DNA of 34,666 nucleotides from Lachnospiraceae bacterium UBA5895 (GCA_002431915.1 DJEP01000067.1:1-34666); one strand, 5' to 3'. Counted from the first letter of the stretch, positions 16,203 to 25,971 are shown. Notes: generated by a model from the letters alone, not told the origin. Program-made: numbers and translations.

Positions 16203-17957
16203 TTATAAGCTTCCCCGTTCGATTTTTGCTCTGCCGTCTTCTACCCGGTAGACAATGTCACATTTTTCAATGGTCTGTAATCTGTGGGCAATAATGATCA
16301 GTGTCTTACGGCCGTGCAGTCTGTTGATGGATTCCATGATGGCTGCTTCCGTATCGTTATCCAGTGCGGAAGTCGCCTCATCTAAGATCAATACCTCCGG
16401 ATCATTGTACAGTGCTCTGGCAATACCGATACGCTGTCTCTGTCCGCCGGAGAGACGAATGCCTCTCTCACCGATACCGGTCTCTAAGCCTTCCGGCAGC
16501 GTCTTTATAAATTCATCCAGCTGCGCTTCCTTCAATACTTCCCACAGTCTGTTCTCATCGATCTTATCCTCCGGCACACCAAACGCCACATTTTTACGGA
16601 TCGTGTCATCCAGCATGAAGATCATCTGCGGAATGTAGCCGATATTTTTTAGCCATTTCCGATAATTACCGGGCTCTTTCACATTCACGCCGTCTGCATA
16701 GATGTAACCCGTACTGGGTTCTAACAGTCCAAGCAGAATATCCACCACAGTACTCTTGCCAGCGCCGGAAGTACCCACGATACCTACCGAAGCCCCCACT
16801 GGGATCTTCAGATCCGCGTGATCGAAGATCAGACGCTCTGTGTTCGGGTAAGCATAAGTAATGTCCCTCATCTCGATGCTGTCTTTCACATCCAGTTTTT
16901 CCTCTTCATCGGTAGCGAAGGACATATCAATGTTCTGTCCGTTGATCTCATCCTGTAAATTATCGCTGACACCCATGAAAAACGGCTCAAAATACGCAAT
17001 GGAGTTGATCTGATTGTTGGTACGGTTCACACAGGGCAGCAATACGATTGCCGCTGCCGCCAGGGTTCCGAACACGGTCAGCATATTCTCCGTGGGCACG
17101 CCCGTAGCTACCAGGAAGATCATATATCCCACCATAGTGGCAACACATGCCGTCTCGATCAACAGCTTCGGTACCTGATTGTACAGGCTGTAACGCTGCA
17201 CCGCATCCACATAGCCCTTACCGCACTTGCGGTACTCAGATACGAAATACTGCTCCTTGGCAGAGATCTTCACTTCCTTAATTCCCTGTACCGTCTGGGA
17301 TATCCATTTGAACAGACCGCTGTAATAGTCCTGATTGTCCTTACCTGCCTTATACATGATGGGCTTCAGCACTTTCTTGATAAGCCACATGAGAGAAAGC
17401 AATACCACCGCCATCAGAATCGTCATGGTTCCGCTGGAGATGAAGCAGTAGCTGATGACGAACAGCGATACCACGCTGTCGGATAACAACTGTAACAATG
17501 CCAGGATCAGGGCATACATATTATTTACATCCGAAGTGATACTGCGCTGTACCACAGCAGTATCCGCATTCAGGTAAAATTCATAGCCCCGGCGCAGATA
17601 GTTGCGCATCATGCGCTCAGAGGTGCGAAACTGGTTCGTATAGACAAAAGATAAGGTCAGCTTTTGCTGTACGTAAGTAAACAGATTCTTCACCACGAAC
17701 ACCAGAATCAGCAGCACCATAACTATGATTGAGAACGTCCGGTAACTTTCCACTCCCATGATCTCATAGCAGGTCTCCGCCACACGGCTGTGCTTTACTG
17801 CTTCGGGATCAATGACGATCTGCATGACCTCCACCAGCATACCCACACCGGCAGTCTGTAAAAATGCGCTGATTACCATGAGAATAATCAGCCCCACCAT
17901 GGTTCTCTTCTGTTTTTTGTCCAGCAGGACATTCATTTTCTTAATTATCTGTAACAT
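16203..17957 (-). CDS. ABC transporter, fused permease and ATPase, PglK/MsbA-like glycan flippase
   Basis: This 584-residue half-transporter has a six-segment type IV exporter domain (about 20-320) and then the ATPase: Walker A GTSGAGKST (395-403), signature LSGGQRQR (502-509), Walker B VLILDE (522-527) and the switch histidine H558. All ATPase motifs are intact; it would act as a homodimer. Its position among glycosyltransferases suggests it flips a lipid-linked oligosaccharide, as PglK does. No Wzx or Wzm/Wzt pair is visible in the window, so it is the only exporter here. GGAG precedes the ATG by 6 bases. Export of a peptide or drug is possible but less likely given the context. Confidence 0.85.
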   Translation of the reverse strand: MLQIIKKMNVLLDKKQKRTMVGLIILMVISAFLQTAGVGMLVEVMQIVIDPEAVKHSRVAETCYEIMGVESYRTFSIIVMVLLILVFVVKNLFTYVQQKLTLSFVYTNQFRTSERMMRNYLRRGYEFYLNADTAVVQRSITSDVNNMYALILALLQLLSDSVVSLFVISYCFISSGTMTILMAVVLLSLMWLIKKVLKPIMYKAGKDNQDYYSGLFKWISQTVQGIKEVKISAKEQYFVSEYRKCGKGYVDAVQRYSLYNQVPKLLIETACVATMVGYMIFLVATGVPTENMLTVFGTLAAAAIVLLPCVNRTNNQINSIAYFEPFFMGVSDNLQDEINGQNIDMSFATDEEEKLDVKDSIEMRDITYAYPNTERLIFDHADLKIPVGASVGIVGTSGAGKSTVVDILLGLLEPSTGYIYADGVNVKEPGNYRKWLKNIGYIPQMIFMLDDTIRKNVAFGVPEDKIDENRLWEVLKEAQLDEFIKTLPEGLETGIGERGIRLSGGQRQRIGIARALYNDPEVLILDEATSALDNDTEAAIMESINRLHGRKTLIIIAHRLQTIEKCDIVYRVEDGRAKIERGSL

Positions 17958-17988
17958 AGAGTTCTCCAGTTCTCCGGTTCTTCATTTC

Positions 17989-19074
17989 TCAAATCTGTTC
18001 ATTCTGTCTGTGGATCAGGGGATCTTCATAGGCATCCATGAAATCCGGTCCCAGTCGCACCGCTTCCTCCGCGAAGGGCAGCCCCTTCACCTCTGTCAGC
18101 ACTCCCACTACTTTTTTAAACTTCAGTCCCGGGAAGAAATTCAACACTTCCATGGGCACTGTAGCATCGAACTGCGGATACTCCGGGAACAATTTCCGGT
18201 AATCCAGTTCATCTCTGGGGTGGGGCTTAATAAAAATACTTCCCTCTTTTTCATACATTTTTATAACATCCCGGAAAATCTTCTCTCTGACATCCAGCGT
18301 ACACAGAGGATCCGTGAGAATCAGTATTTTATCCCCTACTTTGCTGCTATCGGCAATCTGGCGCTCCAGTTCTTCCTTATTTTTCACAAAAGCCTGAAGA
18401 ATCAGCTGCTTGTCCGCCTCTGTCAGGCGATCCACCAGTGCTTTTCTCGGCTGCTCGATATATCTGGGGCAAGGATAATGGATTGCAGAGATATCATTAA
18501 CTTCCATATCCATGCAGTATTTTCCGTAACCGTTCTGCACAAAGATCAGATTCAGATACATGGATAAAAAGGCTTTCAGCTTAAAATGACCTCTGTTGTC
18601 ATATCTCGCCGCATCAAAATTTTTCAGGCAGTTCAGCCCGTCCTCCACCGCATGATAACGGATGTGATTCTGATTCAGATAATACCCGATGGGATCGGAA
18701 TCGCAGTAGACATAGATATCCTTGTATTCCTTCAGATTCACCGGCACGTAAGGTGCCTCCAGTCTGGCATATTCCTTCGTGAACCGGATCCGGTTCTTCA
18801 GATTCCCCAGAAAGCTTCCTGTGTCCTCACGGTATTTTGCCAGCTCCGGGAAAAAGTCTTCCCGCTTCTCATCGAATTCCAGCACCTGTTCAAACAGTCC
18901 TGTGCTCTCCACACGGGATTTCAGGTTCTCGAAGTTATTGGACATTTTGGACAGCACTAAAGTAGCAGCCCCCACTTCCTTCGCAGGATCTGCCTCGGCA
19001 CACAATTTCAATTCCTTCAAAAAAGTCACATATACATGATAGTAGGTGTGACATATATAAATTCTGTCTTTCAT
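17989..19074 (-). CDS. GT52-like glycosyltransferase, candidate nonulosonate (sialyltransferase-type) transferase
   Basis: This 361-residue protein opens with YICHTYYHVYVT (6-17), the N-terminal strand and loop typical of GT52 and related sialyltransferases. It has AVEDG (142-146) and the CMP-binding-type motif FIKPHPRDELDY (281-292), then VPMEVLNF (306-313). There is no membrane segment. Family members such as Lst transfer CMP-sialic acid to surface glycans. With pseF, pseI and pseG close downstream, this is the best candidate for adding the nonulosonate. It is the first gene after a likely promoter at 19110-19138. The KPHPR motif is also found in other GT-B transferases and in TagF-like proteins, so the assignment is moderate. 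Confidence 0.65.
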   Translation of the reverse strand: MKDRIYICHTYYHVYVTFLKELKLCAEADPAKEVGAATLVLSKMSNNFENLKSRVESTGLFEQVLEFDEKREDFFPELAKYREDTGSFLGNLKNRIRFTKEYARLEAPYVPVNLKEYKDIYVYCDSDPIGYYLNQNHIRYHAVEDGLNCLKNFDAARYDNRGHFKLKAFLSMYLNLIFVQNGYGKYCMDMEVNDISAIHYPCPRYIEQPRKALVDRLTEADKQLILQAFVKNKEELERQIADSSKVGDKILILTDPLCTLDVREKIFRDVIKMYEKEGSIFIKPHPRDELDYRKLFPEYPQFDATVPMEVLNFFPGLKFKKVVGVLTEVKGLPFAEEAVRLGPDFMDAYEDPLIHRQNEQI

Positions 19075-19109
19075 CTATAATCTTATAATCTCTTCTATTT
19101 TTTATTGTA

Positions 19110-19138
19110 ACTATAACACACTTTTCCGAATCCGTAAA
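19110..19138 (-). promoter_or_regulatory. Likely sigma-70-type promoter for the nonulosonate/export sub-operon
   Basis: On the minus strand a -35 TTTACG (19138-19133) and a -10 TATAGT (19115-19110) are 17 bases apart, with TG upstream of the -10 and AT-rich DNA ahead. It lies in the 79-bp gap between the AT-rich gene block and the GT52-like gene, one of the largest gaps in the run. The start codon is about 35 bases downstream of the -10. Confidence 0.6.
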
Positions 19139-19153
19139 AAATCTTATGAAATT

Positions 19154-20926
19154 TTAAGAAAGTCGGTACAACCAAATTCCCCAGTAGGATGTTTCCGTCT
19201 CATAATAGCCAATAAACTTCAAGCCCATCCGCTCTGCATCACCGATCTCAGCTCCGGAGAACAGATACTCACACCCCAGTTCCCGCAATGCCTTCATGTC
19301 AAACTCCAGACCTTCATAGACTAGAGTGTTGCCCTTTTGTAGTTCCATATAATTTCCTGTGATACTGTTGAGCAGATAACAACGATTCCCCCACCGATCA
19401 AAATATACCCGTACTTCCTCGTTTTTCTCAAGCTCCGCCGCAATAACTTTCCGAAATCTATGCTTATACTCCAAAGGATAATTATTGGAATATCCATCCA
19501 CCGTATAAAATCCGTGCATCAAAGCAGGAGCAGGACTAACTCCTAGATGTGCCACGCGATAAGTGCTCTTATCTTGTCCGATAGCATCATCGATCTCCTG
19601 CATCAGATCCTCGGCGAACCAGCTTTCCCATGAAATATACCCCGTGATTTGAGAGCCGTTATTGATCTGATTCACATTGAGATACATTCCGGAATTTACC
19701 TTCAACAGCTGAAGGGTAGGTAACAGACAAATCAGGAAAATAACAAGTTTCCCGGACAGCATTCTACTACCAACATATGACACTTTCGTCCTCCATAACA
19801 CAGCTGCTGCCAATGCGAACTCATAATACCACCCCGCCGGGTACAGCCAGTAGACCCGCTGCATCTGAAAATAATGTAAAAAACCTGTGACACTGTTTTT
19901 CCAGTCAACTATTGCTGTCATATAGCAAAATGCATAAAACAAAGCAATACCGATCAAAAACAAAAAGTTGATCACTGCCGCCTTATAAATCATTCTGTCC
20001 GTTTCTTCCTTTTTACAGAACGCTCCCAAAAGCAGGAATACAATGATGGGCAATATCAGATATTTATGTAAGGACGGCGCATGCTGTGCACTGTTTCGGA
20101 AGAGGCTCCAAAAAGTATCAAAAAACGGCATGGCGGAAGATACCATTTCTTCCCGGTGGCTGATATAGCTGCTGTCTCCGATCAAAATTTCCAAAATCAG
20201 TGACCAATTAACAATTACATAGACTGCCAGTAATTCTGCAAATCCCACAATCGCCCATTTATTCTCTCTTTTCCGGAAAGCAGCTATCACAAGTGCCAGA
20301 AGCCACAGCCCCAACACTACATAACCCGTACACACCAGATGACTGGTTAGTCCGAACAATAAGGTAAGTAACAATGCCAAAACTATGTTTTTCCGTTTCC
20401 ACAGACATAAAAACGCATACGCAACCAGTGGAATTCCAAATTCAGAAAGACCATATATTGAATATAATGGCAATACACAGAAACAGCTTCCGGCTATCAC
20501 CGCCAAAATACTGCTTTCTGTGCTCTCTTTTACCAGCAAATACATTCCCAAAAAGGCAAGCAGAAAACAAATAATATACTGCACCAGAAATGCTATTCTG
20601 GCAGAAAGCAAACTGTACAACGGTAAAAACAATATAGCTGATGGTTGCATTCCGCTAGCATTCACACCATTTAGCATTTCCGGATAAACGTTACTTCCAT
20701 CCAAAAAATGCCTTATTGGAAGAATATAATTCATAATGCTTTCATCCAATTGATCATTAATTTCAAACACACAGCCATTTCCCAAAATAATGTATGGTAG
20801 GAAAAAGACTACCGCAATCAATATTCCCAGCCACCACAAAGGCAACTGATCTATTCGAAGTAACCCCTTTTCTACTCGATTATATCCACTAATAAATCTT
20901 TTTTTCACTCTACTCATCGTGTTCAC
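19154..20926 (-). CDS. DUF6044-like polytopic membrane protein, copy 2 (AT-rich)
   Basis: This 590-residue protein has about twelve membrane segments. The first outer loop carries NDQLDES (57-63), and the C-terminal soluble domain has HGFYTVDGYSNNYPLEYKH and RFRKVIAAELEKN, closely matching the copy at 3957-5750. The two proteins also share RWGNRCYL or GWGNRCYL and a YRIYLYR-type end. Copy 2 is much richer in A and T, so it is not a recent local duplicate. GGAGTG precedes the ATG, 2 bases after the upstream stop. A GT-C transfer role outside the membrane is inferred; the family is not biochemically known to me. Confidence 0.75.
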   Translation of the reverse strand: MNTMSRVKKRFISGYNRVEKGLLRIDQLPLWWLGILIAVVFFLPYIILGNGCVFEINDQLDESIMNYILPIRHFLDGSNVYPEMLNGVNASGMQPSAILFLPLYSLLSARIAFLVQYIICFLLAFLGMYLLVKESTESSILAVIAGSCFCVLPLYSIYGLSEFGIPLVAYAFLCLWKRKNIVLALLLTLLFGLTSHLVCTGYVVLGLWLLALVIAAFRKRENKWAIVGFAELLAVYVIVNWSLILEILIGDSSYISHREEMVSSAMPFFDTFWSLFRNSAQHAPSLHKYLILPIIVFLLLGAFCKKEETDRMIYKAAVINFLFLIGIALFYAFCYMTAIVDWKNSVTGFLHYFQMQRVYWLYPAGWYYEFALAAAVLWRTKVSYVGSRMLSGKLVIFLICLLPTLQLLKVNSGMYLNVNQINNGSQITGYISWESWFAEDLMQEIDDAIGQDKSTYRVAHLGVSPAPALMHGFYTVDGYSNNYPLEYKHRFRKVIAAELEKNEEVRVYFDRWGNRCYLLNSITGNYMELQKGNTLVYEGLEFDMKALRELGCEYLFSGAEIGDAERMGLKFIGYYETETSYWGIWLYRLS

Positions 20927-20928
20927 TC

Positions 20929-22656
20929 CTATAGATCAAGTCTTCGATCAAAATAGTATATTCGATATTTTCCTCCATGAGATACAATCAGTTCCTCTTT
21001 CTGAACCCCTCTAGTCCCAGTTTTTTCTTCCATATATGGTAAAATTTTCTCCAGTTCTTCTACTTCAAAATCATACAAAATGACATAAAATCCATTTTGA
21101 TTATCTGCAAAATACTGTTTCAGAGCGTTTTTCATGATTGGGCTGTAGGAAAACCATGTTCCTGATATCATATAATTATGAGGTCCATTAAATCTATTTT
21201 CAAGAACAGCCCCCATATAATAGCTAGTTGAAAAGGAGTCCATCAAATACTTACGCTCCGGGCACCTGTCGCAATAATCATTAATTTCCATTAGCCCATG
21301 CATATACTGTTCCATGCCTTCATTCTGGATTTTCAAGAAACGATACTGCTGCCTGCCACTTTGATATCCCATAAAAATCAGAATCAGGCACATCAAAGCT
21401 GCACCTACTTTTTTCCATACTGCTTTCTTCTCCTCAACAACAATTGCCACCAGCATAATCGCCAAATAAAATGCTGTTTCCCCAAAATGCAATGGCAAGA
21501 TCACTCTGTTAGGCATTCGTCCTTTATAAAGTAAATATCCCCATATCACAAAAGATCCCACTTTTACAAAAGCCACCGGTATCAGGTAACGATATCGTCC
21601 ATAAATAATTATTATACTACTTACAAGGACCAGTGCCACCACTGTAATTCTATTCACATTCCACACGCCATCTTGCCACATCACGGTGCAATAGTCGTTT
21701 AACAATTCTCCAATTTGTGGAAAACTATATTTTGCTTTCGCATATGCAGCTAGTTTTTCAGCACACTCAGCATTTAAATTTCCACCCAGTATTATATATC
21801 CCTTATAAGCTTCATATTCAGCCTGGCTCACACGATACTCATCGAGAATATCGGAAACCTCTTCATATTCTGGTTTTCCATAATAATCGAACATTTCTGT
21901 TCTGGCATTGTTATATTTTAGGTAATCCTTCCATTCCGCACTATGATAACCAATTGCATTTCCGATTTGTCCAAGAGTGAAACATCCAATGACAATTCCC
22001 AGTATTACAAGAAGTAATGTCAATTTTTCCCTCATATTTTTTCTCTTATCAGCCAGAAGTAATCCGGCTGTTGCCAGCATTCCCAAAGGCTGCACCAGCA
22101 ACATAGCATCTCTGCGAAGCAAACAGGACAACAACATAAAAACTGCAAATATACAAAGTTTATGAAAATCCAATTTGGTCATATATAATGTACACAGTAA
22201 ATAAACATATCCTGCAACAGTCAGGACAATTGCTGTCGATGTATACTGTATTTTGGCAATGGCATAAAAATTCTGCAAAAATAATGTCATCACAATTCCC
22301 ATACTAAATAGTATTTGTACTTTATTTCTGCATAATTTAATCACTGCATTGAACGCCACCGCATAAGCCACCACATGGAATAACAAAAGCATCAGACCAT
22401 ACCACGGAATTCGCAGAGTAATTCGATATAAACCTGCCAAAAGCAAAGATAACCAATAATTTACATATACTGTATGTGCATCCGGTTCTCCTCCATAGGT
22501 TCCACTCAATATTTCCGTGATAAATCTATCATCATTACTTTCAAAATATATTCCTGCGCGAATATAAACTGACATAATCATAATCACGCTGATTCCAACG
22601 CACATAAAAAAGCGAACTAAAGAGTGTGTGCTTTCCTTATCTTTAGAAATGTACAC
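20929..22656 (-). CDS. Polytopic membrane protein, GT-C-like, AT-rich, family not recognised
   Basis: This 575-residue protein starts at a GTG (22656) with an AGGGGGG site 9 bases upstream and overlaps the preceding gene by 14 bases. An N-terminal membrane segment (about 14-33) is followed by ESNDDRF (39-45), an acidic first-loop motif, then HTVYVNYWLS and about nine more segments, with a soluble C-terminal tail of roughly 130 residues. Together with 19154-20926 it forms a block of visibly lower GC than its neighbours. One 60-base line I counted (22201-22260) has 22 G or C, against 36 in the line 16741-16800. I do not recognise the family; the role is inferred from neighbours. Confidence 0.65.
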   Translation of the reverse strand: MYISKDKESTHSLVRFFMCVGISVIMIMSVYIRAGIYFESNDDRFITEILSGTYGGEPDAHTVYVNYWLSLLLAGLYRITLRIPWYGLMLLLFHVVAYAVAFNAVIKLCRNKVQILFSMGIVMTLFLQNFYAIAKIQYTSTAIVLTVAGYVYLLCTLYMTKLDFHKLCIFAVFMLLSCLLRRDAMLLVQPLGMLATAGLLLADKRKNMREKLTLLLVILGIVIGCFTLGQIGNAIGYHSAEWKDYLKYNNARTEMFDYYGKPEYEEVSDILDEYRVSQAEYEAYKGYIILGGNLNAECAEKLAAYAKAKYSFPQIGELLNDYCTVMWQDGVWNVNRITVVALVLVSSIIIIYGRYRYLIPVAFVKVGSFVIWGYLLYKGRMPNRVILPLHFGETAFYLAIMLVAIVVEEKKAVWKKVGAALMCLILIFMGYQSGRQQYRFLKIQNEGMEQYMHGLMEINDYCDRCPERKYLMDSFSTSYYMGAVLENRFNGPHNYMISGTWFSYSPIMKNALKQYFADNQNGFYVILYDFEVEELEKILPYMEEKTGTRGVQKEELIVSHGGKYRIYYFDRRLDL

Positions 22657-24379
22657 TGATGTAGTCCCCCCTGTCTACAATATATCCTTCCTGTGGATAG
22701 CGAGGCTGATCCGCGGACTGCACTTCCGCCTCCGCATACAGACTGCCGTCTAATAGCGGAACAATCGTATGTCCATGCATGGCAAAAAACTTCACCAGCT
22801 CCGCATCGTTATCAAACGCATACCGTCCCCATTCGATGACAGACAGCGCCGGGGTCTGTGCCACCCATACACCTTTGGAACCGCGGTTGTATTTGTCCAA
22901 AAGATCCGGATCGATCCGATCCGTGATCCGTTTCATCTTCCAATAAGTCTCTGTTCCGTAGCCCACGTAGGCATCCTGAATAATGCTGTAGGGGATCTCA
23001 TAATTTCCCGTGAATACCACTGGTTTGGAGGTGTCAAAATCCCGTTCCAGATCCAGGGCGATCTGGTCCACCGTCTTCACGGCAGCCTCGTATTTCTGTC
23101 TGTCTATATAGAACCATTTCGTCATGTCCATGCACTGGTTCCAGGTGATCACGAACAGCACTGCCACCGCAATCCCCCGTACTCCCAGGATAAGCTTCCT
23201 CCGTACGCCCCGTCCAATCCGTGCCGTAAGGCTCCAGATGCCATAGGCAAATAGCAGTGCCCCATAGCCGCAGAAGATGGGTAAAAACTGCGCCGAACGG
23301 TACAGGGTTGCTTTCCCCTCGATAAATAATAAGGAAAACGCTGCCAGATACGCTGCCGGCAGAAGTACCAGTGCCCACAGGTCTCTCCCCCGCACTGCAC
23401 GCACCAGCGCCACCACCGTAATGATGACCGCAGCCAGGACAAAGATACGGATCGGCAGATACGCATAGGCAAACACGCCGTATAATACAAAGGTTCTCTT
23501 CAGAATCATTGCCAGCTCACTGAAAGCTCCGGATCGGAACATCCAGCCTAACATCTCCGTCACCGAGCGCTGCACCGCTTCTCCTTGTAAATATTCCAGA
23601 TGAAAAGCTTTTGTAAGCACAACGATCATCAGACTTCTGAGGATTACTGCCACCAGAGCCGTCACTGCTCCGCCCACCAGTGTGAGGAATACTCCTCTCG
23701 CTCCGGTCTGGGACTTTCGCTCCGTTCCCAGACCGATTCTCTCGGTCAGCAGCAATAACATCAAACCGGCAAGCCACAGAATCATAAAAGATTCATAACA
23801 TCCCATGGCGATCCATAAAAATACCGCGGCAAACGCCATATCCCCCATATGGAGCTGCTGCCATCTGTTTTTCCCGACGCGGTTAACCTGCCATTCCCGC
23901 ATACAGCACAGGCTGAGCCCGCAGCACAGATAGCCGATGGCAATTCCGTTATGCAGGAAATAGGTAAATACCTCACTGATCAGCGGGCAGGAAATAAATA
24001 CCGCTCCGAAAAAGGCATAACCGACATACGGGACCTTCTCTCCCAGAACAGAATAAAACAGCACCGTCCATACCATTGCCGCCAGTACCAGCAGACATAC
24101 CGCAATAAAATCCGTCACGAAAGGAACAAACTCCGCCAGGGAGATCACCTTGTTCAGGAGAAACAGCACCCACCGCCCCACAATGGCAATCAGTCCCTCT
24201 TCAAAATAATACAGCGACGGAGTGTCATCAATACCGATGGTAACATTTGTCACCTTATAGCCGTAAGCACATACTGCTGTAAGCAGCAGTATCCCCATAA
24301 ACCATCGATTCTCCCAAAATTTACGAAAATTTCTGCTCCAGTCTAATGCCCTTTTTTTATGTTCTCTGTATTTCTCCAT
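22643..24379 (-). CDS. GtrII-like membrane glycosyltransferase
   Basis: This 578-residue protein has about eleven membrane segments. The first loop has GIDDTP (49-54) and VGRW (67-70), the same acidic-then-Arg-Trp pattern and spacing seen in the GtrII protein at 9285-10841. A soluble C-terminal domain of about 130 residues follows. AGGAAAG lies close before the ATG. The likely role is sugar transfer from a polyprenyl-phosphate donor on the outer face. Unlike the 9285 copy it has no GtrB gene beside it; the nearest is at 27654-28607. The GtrII call is moderate because the rest of the protein diverges. Confidence 0.6.
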   Translation of the reverse strand: MEKYREHKKRALDWSRNFRKFWENRWFMGILLLTAVCAYGYKVTNVTIGIDDTPSLYYFEEGLIAIVGRWVLFLLNKVISLAEFVPFVTDFIAVCLLVLAAMVWTVLFYSVLGEKVPYVGYAFFGAVFISCPLISEVFTYFLHNGIAIGYLCCGLSLCCMREWQVNRVGKNRWQQLHMGDMAFAAVFLWIAMGCYESFMILWLAGLMLLLLTERIGLGTERKSQTGARGVFLTLVGGAVTALVAVILRSLMIVVLTKAFHLEYLQGEAVQRSVTEMLGWMFRSGAFSELAMILKRTFVLYGVFAYAYLPIRIFVLAAVIITVVALVRAVRGRDLWALVLLPAAYLAAFSLLFIEGKATLYRSAQFLPIFCGYGALLFAYGIWSLTARIGRGVRRKLILGVRGIAVAVLFVITWNQCMDMTKWFYIDRQKYEAAVKTVDQIALDLERDFDTSKPVVFTGNYEIPYSIIQDAYVGYGTETYWKMKRITDRIDPDLLDKYNRGSKGVWVAQTPALSVIEWGRYAFDNDAELVKFFAMHGHTIVPLLDGSLYAEAEVQSADQPRYPQEGYIVDRGDYISVHF

Positions 24380-24417
24380 TACTTTCCTGCCTGCCCCTGT
24401 TCCTGATCTTATTGCCG

Positions 24418-25911
24418 CTATTCTATTGTTTTCGGCTCCAAGCGATATATCACGAAATCATAGTACATATAATGAAATTCCAGTTCCAATTCGTAATTGT
24501 AGCCATCCTCCATCGGATCGGGTTCGCTTCCCTTGAAGCAGATATACCAGACATTCTCATAGGAATCCAGCTGATTATACTCCATCAGGGCATCCGTATT
24601 GACAAAAGGAAGGCTGTATAACTTGTATCCCACCAGATAATAATGCAGATCCGGGTGATAGACGTTCAGGAAAATCGTATGCGTATAGGGTCCGATGATC
24701 GCATCATTGTCCGTAACTTCGGTCTCTATAAAATTCTCGTAAGTCTTAAGTCCCTGATCATATTCCAGACGAATCTCGGAAGCATACTGCAGTACAAAAC
24801 ACAAACCGGCGGTTCCTAAGGTACCTGCGATCCACCATTTTCTGCCCTTCTCCCCGGCATTCTCCACAATCTGTGCAAATCCCACCGCATACCACAGCAT
24901 GACAAATCCCATGCCCGGGAACGCATAACGTCCCATAAAGCAGTTGTTGATCGTAGCGGAGATCAAACCACCCACGATTCCGGTCAGTGCAAAAGTCGCT
25001 GCCCCGATGGCAGGAGCGGCGTTATGCTGTTGTCTCACCCAGTCCACCGCACCGTAACTTAATACCAGGCACAATGCGATTCCAAGCAGAACCACAATAC
25101 CGATGGGTGTCTCCACTGCCGAGAACCATTCCTTGCAATAATCCATCACCGAATTCAGGGTAGCCAGTTCTGCGGTGGAACCGTCATCATAACGCATCCG
25201 CAGGACGAACTGTCTACATGTCACCGCAAGCCACGGGGAGAACACGATTGCCACCGTAAATCCGGAGATGAAAAATCCCCTGATCAGCTCTCTTTTACGG
25301 CAGATCAGGATCGTAGTAAAGAACAGACCATAGAAAAGAAAGGTCTGAATCAGCGCAAACGTATGACAATACACCGTACAGATGCTCGCCAGGCAGAACA
25401 CGATCCACTTTTTTCGGGTGGCTTCCCGGAAAATATCGTACGCGGAAAGTCCGGTCAGCGTCAGGAAAAACAGTGCCACCGCATACATACGTACATTGCC
25501 CGCCTGTACGCTGAAAATCGGCATCAACAGAGAAAATGTCATAAAATATACCGAAATCTTCCGATCAAACAGCTTTGCCACATAATATTTTCCCAGCAGC
25601 ATATAGCCCAGCATAAATACGACGGACATCAGCTTCAATGCCCAGAAATGCATACCTCCGCCGCATAAATGATAGAACAGTTTTAACAGCACATAATAAA
25701 ACGGAGAATGATCATCCGTCGCCGTGATATAGATCAGTCGCTTCCAGGGAAGGGATACCATGGAAGCCGAATACGCCTCATCATACCAGAGATTGTTAGT
25801 GATACAGAAGGCTCCCCAGATTACCAGTGCTGCCACCGGCAGTCCGTGCCACAACAGCGTCCAAAGTTTCGTCTGTATGAAATTATGCACTTTTCTGCTG
25901 CGTGTCTCCAT
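24418..25911 (-). CDS. GT39/ArnT-like polytopic glycosyltransferase
   Basis: This 497-residue protein shows the clearest PMT-type pattern in the window: WYDEAYSA (42-49, with D44 and E45) in the first outer loop and TDDHSPFYY (65-73) in the amphipathic stretch, then about ten membrane segments and a soluble tail of about 110 residues. In this family the Asp-Glu pair binds the acceptor or metal and the lipid-linked sugar is the donor. The substrate is unknown. The start codon lies beyond a 114-bp gap that holds a 7-bp hairpin (25972-25989); the ribosome site is weak. A 38-base gap separates it from the next gene. Confidence 0.75.
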   Translation of the reverse strand: METRSRKVHNFIQTKLWTLLWHGLPVAALVIWGAFCITNNLWYDEAYSASMVSLPWKRLIYITATDDHSPFYYVLLKLFYHLCGGGMHFWALKLMSVVFMLGYMLLGKYYVAKLFDRKISVYFMTFSLLMPIFSVQAGNVRMYAVALFFLTLTGLSAYDIFREATRKKWIVFCLASICTVYCHTFALIQTFLFYGLFFTTILICRKRELIRGFFISGFTVAIVFSPWLAVTCRQFVLRMRYDDGSTAELATLNSVMDYCKEWFSAVETPIGIVVLLGIALCLVLSYGAVDWVRQQHNAAPAIGAATFALTGIVGGLISATINNCFMGRYAFPGMGFVMLWYAVGFAQIVENAGEKGRKWWIAGTLGTAGLCFVLQYASEIRLEYDQGLKTYENFIETEVTDNDAIIGPYTHTIFLNVYHPDLHYYLVGYKLYSLPFVNTDALMEYNQLDSYENVWYICFKGSEPDPMEDGYNYELELEFHYMYYDFVIYRLEPKTIE

Positions 25912-25971
25912 GCCGTCTTAATACCTTTCTTCTCTACTTTGCCGCTCATATCGGGGGCGGATCCCAAGGTC

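Noticed and set aside
16201..16210. Perfect palindrome GCTTATAAGC at the ABC transporter and glycosyltransferase junction
   Set aside because: Ten bases with no loop or T-run; it overlaps the stop region and is easily a chance event.
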